DNA of 64,000 nt from Zygaena filipendulae (Eukaryota; Arthropoda; Insecta; Lepidoptera; Zygaenidae). The stretch spans positions 6,770,501 through 6,834,500 of the forward strand of contig OU015663.1 of assembly GCA_907165275.2 (NCBI GenBank), given 5' to 3'. A program made the position numbers and the translations under genes. Of this stretch, positions 48,867 through 60,256 are shown one piece after another. The notes below the pieces were generated by a model. The model saw only the letters and a list, made by a program, of their open reading frames with translations. It had not been told where the DNA came from and searched no databases. The stretch's first letter is position 1, and each line of letters begins with the position of its first letter.

Positions 48867-50063
48867 TTTAACCGACTTCCAAAAAGGAGGAGGTTCTATG
48901 TTCGATTGTATGTATGTCTTTTTTTTTATGTATGTTCACCGATTACTCGAAGACGGTTGGACCGATTTGAAAAATTCTTTTTTTGTTTGAAAGGGTATAC
49001 TCCCAATTAGGTCCCATTGCAAGTCGGGATCTGATGATGGGATCTTGGAGAAATCGAGGGAACTCTTCAAAAATTATAGGCACACCTATAGCGATTTGGG
49101 TATTTTTTATAGTAAATCGTTCATTTGCTTTTGGAAAGCAAAATTTGAAGAAGTGGAACTGATGATGAAGACCACAGATGGTCATCGGAACTACTCAATA
49201 ATAATACGTAGGTATTTCACGGGTTCCGATTGGAGCGATTTCAAAAATTGTTGTTTTGTTTAAAAGGGGATACTCCCAAATTGATTCCATTGTCACCAAG
49301 TCGAGATCTGATGGTGGAATTTTGGAGTAATCGAGGCAACTCTTCAAAAATTATAGGTACACCTATAGCGATTTTTGTATTTTTTATAGTAAATTGTTTA
49401 TTTGCTTTTGGAAAGCAAAATTTGAAGAAGTGGAACTGATAATAAAGACCACTGATGGTCATCGGAACTACTCAATAATAGGTATTTCACGGGTTCTAAA
49501 TCGTTAACTTTAATATGGTTTCTAAACAATTTATGCCCGTCACATTGTACATATATGGTGAAGTGGAACTGATGGTGACATACTAGGAGAACTCCTCAAC
49601 AATTAACGTCCCTGCGTCGGGAAAAGCAATATTTTGTAAAAGGTGATGAGCAGTTGACATTAGGCTATTGTAACTTAGAGAGATTACGAACTAAGTCACT
49701 TAAAAGCGAAAAATAAACAAAATTTTAACAAAAAAATTAAAACCGACTTCCAAAAACACAAAACTAAAAAAGCTAAAAATAACAAAAAAGACAAGAACAC
49801 ACGTAGTATTATTATTGGTTTGTGCTACTACTGATCGGTATGAAGTCGGTGACAAGCCAAATATGAAGGGGGTAGATGGGCTAAGTCGACTCCCGCCACC
49901 AGCTCTTCGTGAGCAGAACAACCCAAGTGGGTAGACACCAGCAGGCTTGTCACCGAATTCAAACCGATCAGTGGTAGCACAAACCAATAATAATATTACG
50001 TGTGTTTTTGTCTTTTTTGTTATTTTTAGCTTTTTTAGTTTTGTGTTTTTGGAAGTCGGTTTT
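48867..50063 (+). mobile_element. 'AACCGACTTCCAAAAA' family element, full forward copy
   Basis: From 'aaccgacttccaaaaaggag' to 'tttttggaagtcggtttt' (1.2 kb). Contains two tandem units of about 275 bases (48946-49220 and 49223-49495, each with 'cacctatagcgattt', 'gcttttggaaagcaaaattt', 'gatggtcatcggaactactc') and a 3' palindrome (49739-50063) with arms of about 130 bases. A partial extra end at 48831 precedes it. No transposase. Confidence 0.7.
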
Positions 50064-50392
50064 CCTTTAAAGATACGGAATCCTTAACGAAATGTAGAAC
50101 ACGACAGTATTACTTAACCGACGTTGTAAGTACCAATAGGTATTTAAACAGAATTTGTATTATTAAAAGAAATTCCTAATAAACCACAATCATCAAGAAA
50201 GCAAGGCAGGTATGTACAAGTAAATACTACAGGCGAATTCATGTAGTTGAAATTAAATACTTATATATTTATAATCTTTCGTAGTTAATGGTGATTATTT
50301 ATGTTTTAAAGCACAGGCCACGAGTTGAAAACATTCAGTTATTGCCATACCTACCTACCTAGTATAGGTTCAGACTTCAGAGTAAGAAAACA

Positions 50393-51550
50393 ATGCGGAC
50401 TATAGATGCGACTATATTTTTTCTCGTGATGGGAGTTGTGGGGGCAACCACTGATTTTGATTTCCAGTTCGGTAAGTGTTTTTGGATTGGTAATTAGTAT
50501 AGATAGTTGTTTAATTATTCACAATACCACAAATCAGCTACTAAAATATTTCTTCAAGGTAATGATATTGGCCAAGAAGTATATATCAAGGAGGGTGTAA
50601 TCCCGCTACTGCATCCCGATACTACTGTATTTCTAGAAGTGAGTATAAAAAACGGCATTCACATTTATTTTTACAGCGATGATAGCTCAATAGTTAGTGT
50701 GTTCGGAGGTTTAAAATTCGATAATGAGCTTGAGCTATCGGTGCAGGAAAACATTGTAAAGAAACCATAGCACATTCTACCGCCCGGCTGGCTGCTAGCA
50801 ACCATTTTCAAGTTGATTTATGGTTAAGCACCTAACGGTGTGTTCCGGCAGTCTCACTTGTAAGGTGTCTTTATGAATTTTCGACCACACCGTCAGTCGT
50901 CACTTAATATCAGCTGAGCTGTGATTAAATGTCCAGTCTGTAAAAAAATCTATCTATCGCTATCTATCTATCTATACTATAATAAAAGAGTAGAATCCAC
51001 GATTCCGTACATTGAATATTTTTACCTAGAATTAAGAGGGGTGATAAAAGAAGTGAGAAAATCTAACGTCATTACTGTCATTGCAAGGGTCGAAAATTCA
51101 CGCAGGTGAAACCGCGGGCACCAGCTAGTACCTACATAAATAAACAGTTAAATTGCGTCGGTTTCTTTTATCACATCAAATAAGTTTAAAGAAAGATGTG
51201 TCATAATTACTAAATTACATGACATTCCGATCCGAATCCTTCTATAAAAAAATACAATAACGATCATATCGGTCGAAATCATGTACCTTGTCATACCTAC
51301 ATACCTACCTACCTAACAGATTTTTTACGGCCTGCAGGTATATCATAATTGTGTACCTACCTATGTATGTTTATAGATACCACCTGGAATAGACGTGACA
51401 TTCGTAAGAGTTACAGTAAACGCTTTCGCAGCACCTAAAGTGGAATACGATGGTAATAATAATAGAGTAACTATAAGGTACCAATGGTTCCAAGTGACTA
51501 GGAGCAAGTATCGTATTGTCGTCAAAGGTACTCGACGCTACTCCCAATAG
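50393..51550 (+). CDS. Small secreted protein A (possible MBF2-like fold)
   Basis: Exons 50393-50471, 50559-50638 and 51377-51550 (TAG), phases 1 and 0, with donors G|gtaagt and GAA|gtgagt; 110 residues. The first 20 residues form a signal peptide (TIFFLVMGVVGA). The mature part is strand-rich: EVYIKEGVIPLLHPDTTVFL, VTFVRVTVNAFAAPKVEY, NRVTIRYQWFQV, KYRIVVKG. The length, secretion and strand order recall the MBF2-like family of insect secreted proteins, but I cannot confirm that. It has no cysteines after the signal. The gene after it (52176-58366) has the same exon plan and spacing of motifs, so the two are tandem paralogues. Confidence 0.65.
50971..51128 (+). mobile_element. Helitron, second family, short copy in intron 2 of gene A
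   Basis: Starts TCtatactataataaaagag and ends 'cacgcaggtgaaaccgcggg' plus 'caccagCTAG'. It is an internally deleted relative of 45303-45601. A run of 'tatc' repeats precedes it. Confidence 0.7.
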
Positions 51551-52175
51551 GTCTAGCTGTGAATATGAGTCTTACGTTTTTTTTAACTCTGTATTGAATA
51601 ATTTGAGAAAGAAAGAAAATACATTTATTTGAGGACATGTTCGTTTTTTATTGAAGATTATTTATACTTACTCAATATATTTTACAAGTTTAAATATATT
51701 TCAACTTCTTCGACCAAAGAAATGAAAGCCCGATATGATATGTAACGTACCTATTTGTCTTCTTACGTGATTTAGAATAACACCGGACTGTCCAAGTTAT
51801 AGTCTATTTCTAAACTTGTAAACCAAGCTGGTAACATCACAGAATTAGGTATATGATGAGTGACTCAGACCAAATTAGTGATTACCGTAGTTAACGTGAT
51901 AGTTAGTTAACTTACTTCTCTCTTCAGCGCTACAGACTACAGTATAGTATTATATTATCTGTGGCGCTACTGAATACCCATGAATGAATACCTTGACCTT
52001 GAAAGTTGGTTTATAACTATACCTATAGGTAGATACGCTTAAAACCCTTGAGCTATCATACATGACTAATTCCAATTTCAATTCCATCACTATAATTGCG
52101 AATCACAAAATTACATTTATCTACAATTATCCACGTTCAAATAGACAATTTATCAGTTTGAGTGTATAGTTAGAT

Positions 52176-55100
52176 ATGTACGTTAATATACTTTTTACTG
52201 TATGCGTAAGCTTTTCCGTGATCAGTTTAGTTCACAATCATCATAATCAGTTTTATGAATATGGTAAGTAGGTAGGTACCTACCTATTTCAAAATTATAA
52301 TATTGTTATAATATATTATAACTAACCCCATACCTCCCGGATGTCCGATTTGGTGTGAGATTTTGAATTGATTTTTCTAGGAACGGCCTGTGAAGAGGAA
52401 GAACTTGTATATGTTCATGTTAGTTATATACCAGCGTTTCAGCCATATTATAATTTGAATGTTACTGTGAGTGCTTTATTATATTTCTCTAGATGTTACC
52501 ACGCGGAGCACGCGGTTTTACCGCCGCGCCGTGAAAATTTCAAAAGGAAAGGCGTCAACCGATAATAAGTGACCGCGGCCTATCCGCACACAACAGTGCC
52601 GGCACAGTGCCGACACGTGCCTAATATCAGTAACGTATCGATCAGTGTCAGTGAAATATGATATTGTAGCATACATTTTGTAAGACGCTATCCGTACTCG
52701 TCAGTGACAGTGACATTCTGTGATGTCAGTGCTGCGCCGACATTCGCCGTGATTACATTACGGTAGTATCTCTAAGTAGTTTGTGGCCGTGATCCGACGC
52801 GCGACGTGAATTTGTAGCGGACAATATTTTACCTGAGACGGTCGCAGTGTTTCTTTAACTTTTCAGTAAGTTTAGATAAAAGTATGTCGAAACAATGTTT
52901 TGCAGTCCTGAAATACCTACTCAAAAAACTTTGATTCATCATCAATCAGATGCTTATACAATGTGTTAATGAATTAACTTTAAACCTGATGTGGTGTCCC
53001 ATTTAAAAATTTAAACAATAATATGATTAATAATATGATTTTTTATGTCGAAAAAATGTATACTTTAAAAGTTATTCAACATTAGTTTGGAGGTGACCTA
53101 TCTACGAAATTCTAAGCGCTACGCCCGCGCCTACCAGTTCGAATTTTTTTTACTGCGGGCGGCGTACGCGCCCAATATTGTATTATAATAATAGGGTACT
53201 TGCATGAAATTTATAATAAGAAATTGTGTCAATATTTCAAAAATAGAGCCTTAGAAAAGCGTTATCGTGAAAGATTTACTAAAAAATTTTCAATAGTTTC
53301 CAAAATATTCAACTTTTAATTTTGTGAAACGTAACGTTGCAACGAAACACCAATTACAGCCAAGCTTGACACATGACGTCACTTTTATTTTTTTAGGAAA
53401 CATTTACATCTTTCAGAAAAGGCAAAAGAAACTAAGTGCATACAGACAACGCATATTTTCCATTTTCTGAAGTTTTTTACTTTAAAATGCATCGGTAAGA
53501 TGCATATCGATTCTTTACTGGAACTTTTGGAAGTAAATCGACACAGTTCAACCTTAATTTCGCTTTTGAATATTGAAGTTATCTGTCTGTCAGCGTCACA
53601 TGACCCTGTCAATACGACAGTGACATTTCTATCACAGATTAATAAGGCGTAATTTTGAACAAGTGACGTCGTACCTCGTTTCGGCGGTAAGGTAAGGTAA
53701 GGAACTTTGAAACGCTCTATTTAATTAATTTATGCATATATTTTTTTTCTTTTTCTTGCTTTGTTTAAGTAGGCCATATATCTTTAAAATAGACTGAAAA
53801 AAAATTCATGCAAGTACCCTATTTAGACATGGGCTGATAAAAATGAAAAAATATAAAATATATTAAAACATAGGTGATCGATTCGCTAGTAGATTCTGAG
53901 CAGTGAGCAAACTACTTTCTAGTTTTCAGTTAATTCATTAACACGTTGTATAGGGTGGCGAACTCTTCTTCTTCTCAGGGGCGGATCCAGGATTTGGTAG
54001 AGGGGAGGGCAATTTGGTTGCACCATGAATTCTTTAGAATTAACAGGATAGACAAAAAAGTCCATTAATAAAGTTTAAGTGCCTCATATTGAGAGCATCT
54101 GAATTGAGCTTATGTATGTATTATATTATCTGTGTGTATGTTTCGCGATTTTTTAACCGACTTCCAAAAAGGAGGAGGTTACGCATTCGGCTGTATGTTT
54201 TTTTTTTTTTTTAATATTACTCGAAGCTAGGGTTGGACCGATTTCGAAAATTTTGAATTTTCGAAATCGGTCCAACCCGATTTTGTTTGAAATCGTATAC
54301 TCCCAATTAGGTCCTAATGCCACAACGTCGGGATCTGATGATGGGATCTTATGGTTTAAGAATCTTTATTATCCTCAAAAGATCTTGGGGAAATCGTGGG
54401 AACTCTTCAAAAATAATAGGCACACCTATAGCGATTTGGGTATTTTTTATAGTAAATCTTTCATTTGCTTTCGGAAAGCAAAATTTGAAGAAGTGGAACT
54501 GATCATGAAGACCACAAGTGGTCATCGGAACTACTCAACAATAATACGTATTTCACGGGTTTCGATTGGACCGATTTAGAAAATTGATTTTGTTGTTTGA
54601 AAGGGTATACTCCCAAGTTGGTCCCATTGTCACCAAATCGAGAACCTGACGATGGAATCATGGAGAAATCGAGAGAACTCTTCAAAAATTACAGACACAC
54701 CTATAGCGATTTTTGTATTGTTTATAGTAAATCGTTTATTTGCTTTTGGAAAGCAAAATTTGAAGAAGTGAAACTGATGATGAAGACCACAGATGGTCAT
54801 CGGAACTACTCAATAAAAGGTATTTCACGAGTTCCGATTCGTTAACTTTAATATGGTTCCTTAATAATTTATGCTCGTCACAATGTATATGGTAAAATAG
54901 AACTGATGATGACGTACCAGAAGAACTCCTCAACAATCAACGTCCCTGTCGTCCCGTCCGTAAAAGCAGTATTTTGTCAAAGGCGATGAGCAATTGACAT
55001 TAGGCTATTGTAACTTAGATAAATTACAAACGGACTCACTTGAAAGCAAGAAATAAACAAAATTTTAACAAAAAAATTAAAACCGACTTCCAACAACACA

Positions 55101-58100
55101 AAACTAAAAAGCTAAAAATAACAAAATATCGATTTTATCCAACAGACAAAAATACACGTAAGTTTATTTTTGGTAGTTATTACCAGTAGTTATTATACCA
55201 GTACCAGTAGTTATTATTGGTTTATTCTACCACTTGACTACTATTACTATTTGAAGTCGGTGACAAGCCAAATATGGCGTAGGTATATGGGCTAAGTCCA
55301 GTCCCGCCACGAGCTCGTTGTGAGCTGAACAACCCAAGTAGGCAGACGTAAGCGGGCTTGGCACCGAATTTAAATCAAAGAGTGGTAGCACAAACCAACA
55401 ATAGTATTACGTGTATTTTTGTCTGACGGATTAAGTCGGTATTTTATTATTTTTAGCTTTTTAGTTTTATGTTTTTCATATTTAAAAAAAATGTGATGTT
55501 CAAAACGATTGAGCTTAGGTAGGTATAGCGGTTTTTGAGTACGATTCTCTGTAAAATCAAAGTTTTTTTCGTATTTCATTATTTTCAACTTGTATTTTCA
55601 TGCATAAAATAATCTACATGGAAGCTACAACAGATAAAAGTAAAAAATTAAAAAATTACGTTCCAGTGAATCTGACCTGAATTAACAACTTTAAATTAAA
55701 ATTTTGTAGCTTTGTATCTATAAAGTGATAGGAAAATAATGGGAAGTGTTATGATTAATAGCGATTTTTTTACTAAACTGAGGAAAAATACATCAGAGGT
55801 GCACATGTGATGTGATAAAAACGTGTTTCGTGATCAGAAGAACAAAGAACTACCTAACTACCTGACGTAGCTTCACGACCGACATAAAGCAATCTGAAAC
55901 TTTCTTTGAAGTAAGTCGGTGATTTGGGATCCCCCAGTACCAAGATGGTACAAAGAATATGTGTAGTGCGTCTGGCGAATATGTAAGGCACACACATTTT
56001 GCAGCCGCTCCAATTTATCGCGTTACTCTTCTGTCAGATTCATACAGCGCACATCGGCGTAGACAAAAAGGAGAAGGTTACTCCTTGGATTAGTAAAATG
56101 AGGAGAAAATTTGGGAAATAACGCAGAAAACTCAGAGAAGTGAATAATTTTCGTCCATATGACGAGATTACGGAAAAATAGGTACTATTGAAAAAAAAAG
56201 ATGTTTTTGACCATAGAAGACTTTAAAATTTACAGTCAACAAAAGAAAAATTTGATAAATTTTGGAAATTTGCTCAAATTTTTTTCCAAATCGAATTCAT
56301 CGCGCACCGCACGTGATAAAAGTCGTCGGCTATTTTTTGAGCACAGAGGTACAATATGACGGGGAATAAAAATCGAAATTCTATTAATTCCATTTAGTTC
56401 GTCAGTTACATATAACATAATATAAATAAATAATATGGATAGATTTGCTTTGAACATGGAAAAAAGTAGAAGAGTTAGGTACCAACTAGTTTTGGGAAGT
56501 GAAATCACAATAGCTTACTTCCAAGTCTGTTGATGTTGGATGTTGGATGAAGTTAAAGAAAAGGGATAGAGAAACTACATAATAAGGATAATTTTAAAAA
56601 CATATATACAGCCAAACACAGAAACTTCTCCTTTTAAATAAGAAATATACCATACGGCACGTAGTTTCAAACCAGAAAATTTGTTTTAACGAGAAAGAAT
56701 TGACAGATTTTTTGTTTGTTTTACAATAATAGATACAAACTTCCATAGGGGTTCGTTACGAACTAATAATTTATAGAGTTTTAAAAATGAATATTTGTTC
56801 GTTCATTCAGGTTCATTCGCATATTTCTATTCAAATTACGATGAAACTTTGGTGAAAAGCCACAAGCTTGCGAAGATTTTTCTAAGGTCTAATTAAAGTA
56901 GGTACCTATTTAGGTCTTCAGGGGGGGGCAATTGCCCCCAGTGCCACCCCCCTGGATCCGCCCCTGCTTCTTCTTCCCTTTTCCTCCACGCGTTATGAAC
57001 CCATTTCCTTCTTCTCACATAAATTTCTTCGTCTTCATCTAATATTAAAGCAATCGCAGCTAACTGTGATCTTGAATATCGAGGCATTTTACAACCACGT
57101 CAAACTGCTGCAAGGTACCTACTAAAAATCACTGCACGCGTCGCGTCGGTACTGACATGTGTGAATAGCACGTCACGGAACACGGTACGGAACTGTTCGT
57201 CACGTGTTGGCACTGTTGTGTGCGGATAAGCCTGACCAACGCATTCACTGATGCCCGTAGTTTTTTCCTCTAACTTTCGGGGGTAATATAATCGTTATAA
57301 GTACTAATGTGAGGTTGTTTGTGTGTTTATTACGCTTTCACGCCTTAAGTACCTACTCAACAGATCATCATGAAATTTTTCATTACTCATACTCGGAAAG
57401 TAGGTCTGAAGTTGCCTGAGAAGCGGGTTGAAAGTAACACTTTTCAGCCCTAGGGAGAATCGCTTTCAACTGACAGCTGGATACTGCAGAAACTCAAGTT
57501 TTTTTTTTATGTCATAGGGGGCATACTTACTGGCCAGTAGCACACCTAATGGTTGATTTATGTAAAATAAAATTCACTCATTTTTTTCTTTAGCTAATTC
57601 CTATTTTTATTTTGACTTTCCTTGCATTCGTAATGAAAAGCACAGTGTTATCCTCGGGAGAAAGACTTATTTAGTCCCGAGACGGGATTTGGCGCCCGAG
57701 CGTAGCGAGGGCGCCAGTAGATCGAGGGTTACTTTCACCCCTAGGATAACAATGTACTATTGTATACATGTTGTCTGGGGTAAAATAAGGATATTGAGTA
57801 CCTTTGATCCTAAAACTGTTCCCAAGAGAAAATTGATTTGAGAAAGTAGTACATATGTAGGTAATAGGTATATTCTATAAATTGACCTTAAAATATTAGT
57901 AAGTACTAAGTAAATAATTGTCTAGTATATAAAAAAGGACACAGGATACTTTTTCCTCGGAATTCCCGCGGAAACGTATACTAACGCAACGAACCCAGGA
58001 ACAGATACCTAGTGTAGGTACCTACCTAATCACAATTTTGAAGTAGTTCATTGGTAATGTATTTGTACTAGCCTAGAACGTATATAATATAATAATTATT

Positions 58101-58366
58101 ACTTACCTACTTTGCGTTAACTTTTATAGGTGAAACATCCGTTACTTGAAAAAAATATATCACATTTGAACGTAACATATTCTAACATCGTATCTAAAGT
58201 GGACATTAAGTTTAATCCAGCTATATCTGTATTGTCATTCTACGTGATATTGCCATTCATACATACGCCGATCGAAGTGCAGGCCTTTTCTGTTCCAATA
58301 AATATGAGTGCAATGGCAAATATAATTGAAACAGGCGAATATAACGTTATCAATAAAGATCAATAA
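52176..58366 (+). CDS. Small secreted protein B, tandem paralogue of A, with a 5.7-kb transposon-filled intron
   Basis: Exons 52176-52263, 52381-52466 and 58130-58366 (TAA), phases 1 and 0 as in gene A; 136 residues. Signal peptide in exon 1 (ILFTVCVSFSVISLV). The second exon reads ACEEEELVYVHVSYIPAFQP; the third gives HLNVTYSNIVSKVDIKF, VLSFYVILPFIHTPIEVQAF. N-glycosylation motifs NVT, NIS and NMS are present. Compared with A, the motif 'IP..x..P' before intron 2, the 'V.Vt...kV' strand and a final 'I.V' strand line up. Exon 3 lies 5663 bases away, with a nested transposon complex between. AATAAA occurs at the stop and again 15 bases later. No known function; family assignment as for A. Confidence 0.62.
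52957..53950. mobile_element. MITE ('tacaacgtgttaatgaatta' family), copy 2, itself interrupted
   Basis: Ends tacaatgtgttaatgaatta (52957) and 'taattcattaacacgttgta' (to 53950). Matches 20375-20723 in reverse orientation over both halves. A further element at 53194-53819 splits it. Confidence 0.8.
53194..53819. mobile_element. Inner MITE with GGGTACTTGCATGAA termini
   Basis: Left GGGTACTTGCATGAAaTTT and right inverse AAATTCATGCAAGTACCC. 626 bp, no ORF of note. It is inserted in a TA-rich site that reads continuously in copy 1 of the host MITE (20488-20519). Confidence 0.8.
53976..56966. mobile_element. hAT-like element with 8-bp target duplication
   Basis: Ends CAGGGGCGGATCCAGG (53976) and CCTGGATCCGCCCCTG (to 56966), perfect 16-bp inverted repeats of hAT type, flanked by cttcttct on both sides (53968-53975 and 56967-56974). 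The 2991-bp interior holds another repeat-family element (54154-55476) and no recognisable hAT transposase, so it is non-autonomous. The duplicated 8 bases are low-complexity, which weakens that evidence slightly. Confidence 0.8.
54154..55476 (+). mobile_element. 'AACCGACTTCCAAAAA' family element inside the hAT-like element
   Basis: Starts 'aaccgacttccaaaaaggag' and again has two tandem units of about 280 bases (about 54290-54550 and 54551-54830), then the palindromic 3' part beginning 'aaaaccgacttccaacaaca' (55079). The right terminus is degraded ('gttttatgtttttcatattt'). It is parallel in structure to 48867-50063. Confidence 0.65.
56967..57087 (-). pseudogene. N-terminal piece of a Harbinger-type transposase, split by insertions
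   Basis: On the minus strand from 57087: MPRYSRSQLAAIALILDEDE, then RRRKWVHNAWRKREEE, which matches the WVHxxWRKR block of PIF/Harbinger transposases. The sequence resumes beyond the hAT-like element (minus of 53951-53975, EEFATLY) and beyond the MITE (minus of about 52875-52956, HLIDDESKFFE then AKHCFDILLSKL). Stops and insertions disable it. The GEFHTLxxxLxxDExKFFxYFR motif order supports the family. Confidence 0.7.
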
Positions 58367-59209
58367 AGTTAATTGAAATAAAAGCTGACTGTTTTATTGC
58401 AATAAGGCTAAAATCTGAAAAAATAAATTGGTTAAAGTGACTCTTGTGCGAAAAAAAAAGAACAAAATGAAGGTAGATAGACCTACCATAGTATATAGTA
58501 TTAGATAGGTACCCATACCTACTTTTTATTCCGGAATTTCCGCGGGAACTTAATTACGCGGGTGAAACTCCGGGGAATAGCTGTTCTCTAAATAAAAAGC
58601 TAAAAAGGTAATTTAAAGGTAAGGTAGATTTTTTCTAAATTGAGAAAGTTTTTATAGGGTGGACATCCCACCCTGGGTCTGCTTCCCGCTAAAACGAGGG
58701 ACTTATTAAAGGAGGGTAGGTACATCGATAGATATCCATCCGATACTAATCCTACTAATAGTATAAATGTAAAAGTGTCCGTCATACTATAGCGTCGATC
58801 AGTTAACTGTTTCGCTTATTGTTTTTATTGCCTACACATAAAATTAATTTATAACGTAAAATAATTCTCTAAAAATTGAGAGCACGCAAGTTGCCGACGA
58901 CGCGCTGACGGATCATTTCCTGTGTATGGAAGTCTGGGAGTCTGAAATAAAGATTTTAATTATAAAGGATCACTATAGGTAGGTAGTTACCTACCTAGTT
59001 TTATAATAAGGTTCTGCCTAGGATAGGGATAAACAATATTTTATTACAAAGTATTTTATTCCACTATTGCCGATTAACAATAGTTAAATCGTCAATATTA
59101 AAAAAATATATCAAAATAATAAAGTAAATTTTAGATTTCTGATGGCCAAAAGAATATAGATAGGTATTGTGAAGATATTGCTGTATTTTCTTTGTTGTGA
59201 TAACTAAGC
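58367..59209. other. Intergenic region between gene B and the TSSK-type kinase
   Basis: Holds gene B's poly(A) signals (58363-58385), a small Helitron 3' fragment (58521-58582, 'ccgcgggaacttaattacgc') and the kinase 3' flank. Nothing else was recognised. Confidence 0.6.
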
Positions 59210-60256
59210 TCAGTCGTGTGAGCGCATATTGATGTCGTCGTGCCGCTCGCGCTCCGTGTCGCGGTGGTCGCCGGAAACGCGTACGCCGGCTGACGTGCCC
59301 GCCTCGTCATGGTCGCGTTCGCGCTTGCCGGGCGAGTGCTGCGGCGACGGCGCCGACTGCACCAGCCGACCTATAAGGCTGGCACTCTTATCCTTGCGCG
59401 GCCGCGTCCACTCGTGCGACAGCACGCGGTCCAGCGTCAGGCGCAGCGTGATGTCCGGCTCGAGGATATGGCGCACGATCGACTTCGCGGCCGCTGACAC
59501 GGTGTCGCGAATCCTCGAACGAAACACCCAGTTGCGCGACATTTGGTCCTTTAGCAACTTACGCAAGTTCGAATCGTCGAACGGCATCGACGCGTTCAAC
59601 ATGATAAATAGAATGATTCCGAGGGACCAAACGTCAGCGAGTTTCGGGTTGTAGGGCGTCCCGCTGACCACCTCGGGCGCGGCGTAGGCGGCAGACCCGC
59701 AGTATGTCTGGCTGAGCACACGTCTATTGTCTCCATCCGTGCAGAATCTGGCAAATCCGAAATCGGCTAATTTTACATTAAAGCGTCTCGACAGCAGTAT
59801 ATTCTCGCACTTGAGATCGCGGTGAGCTATATTCTTGCTGTGCAAATACTGTAAACCACTGGCCATCTGTCTAAACCACAACTTGGCCTGATTTTCTGGC
59901 ACGACGCCATTGCGCTTAATAAAATCTAACAAGTCGCCATTATCAGCATACCGCATAAAAATAAAAACTCTCGGACCTCTCTGCAAAATACTGTGAACTT
60001 GAATGATATGAGGGTTTTCAATCTTGGTCAGTATGTCAAGTTCCCGAGGAAAAAACTTTTCTAAAAAATCTCTCGGTGCTTTTTCTTTATCGAATATTTT
60101 GCAAGCGAGGTGCATCCGCTTTGGGCTGGACGCATCGCAGTACTCCGCCAGGTGGACGGTGGCGTACGATCCTTGTCCGATTTTCTTGCCGATGAGATAG
60201 CCTCGTTGTTCCAAGGCGTTTACCTCGGAGCTTCGAGGGCTGAGGCGCTCAGCCAT
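59210..60256 (-). CDS. Testis-specific serine/threonine kinase (TSSK)-type protein kinase, intronless
   Basis: Intact 348-residue ORF. The kinase domain spans about 20-285 with all key residues: glycine loop IGQGSYATV (26-34), ATP lysine K53 (ACKIFDKEK), helix-C Glu72, catalytic HRDLKCEN (145-152), DFG (165-167), activation segment SQTYCGSAAYAAPE (182-195) and ADVWSLGIIL. The 'YCGSAAYAAPE' form and HRDLKCEN are typical of the TSSK group, which acts in spermatid maturation. The charged C-terminal tail (about 290-348, rich in Ser, Arg, Asp and His) is unlike the catalytic part and may be regulatory. It is single-exon, like many TSSK genes. It is divergent from Sec10, about 1.25 kb between start codons. 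Which TSSK orthologue is not resolved. Confidence 0.94.
   Translation of the reverse strand: MAERLSPRSSEVNALEQRGYLIGKKIGQGSYATVHLAEYCDASSPKRMHLACKIFDKEKAPRDFLEKFFPRELDILTKIENPHIIQVHSILQRGPRVFIFMRYADNGDLLDFIKRNGVVPENQAKLWFRQMASGLQYLHSKNIAHRDLKCENILLSRRFNVKLADFGFARFCTDGDNRRVLSQTYCGSAAYAAPEVVSGTPYNPKLADVWSLGIILFIMLNASMPFDDSNLRKLLKDQMSRNWVFRSRIRDTVSAAAKSIVRHILEPDITLRLTLDRVLSHEWTRPRKDKSASLIGRLVQSAPSPQHSPGKRERDHDEAGTSAGVRVSGDHRDTERERHDDINMRSHD

Larger units (their letters stand above)
52577..57232 (-). mobile_element. PIF/Harbinger-type element remnant, interrupted by other elements
   Basis: Ends 'ggcctatccgcacacaacag' (52577) and, inverted, 'ctgttgtgtgcggataagcc' (to 57232), matching over at least 22 bases. 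After removing the two inserted elements (52957-53950 and 53976-56966) only about 670 bases remain. These hold the ends and an N-terminal transposase piece. The 3-bp target duplication is not clear (flanks cgc and tga). It lies in the last intron of gene B. Confidence 0.65.

Noticed and set aside
48946..49495. Regularly spaced repeats that might suggest a CRISPR-like array
   Set aside because: Only two long (about 275-base) tandem units inside a eukaryotic transposable element, no short repeat-spacer pattern.
53385..53612. 75-residue minus-strand ORF
   Set aside because: Lies inside the inner MITE and has no recognisable domain.
59229..59654. 141-residue plus-strand ORF
   Set aside because: Antisense shadow of the intact TSSK-type kinase; its composition mirrors the GC-rich codons of the kinase.
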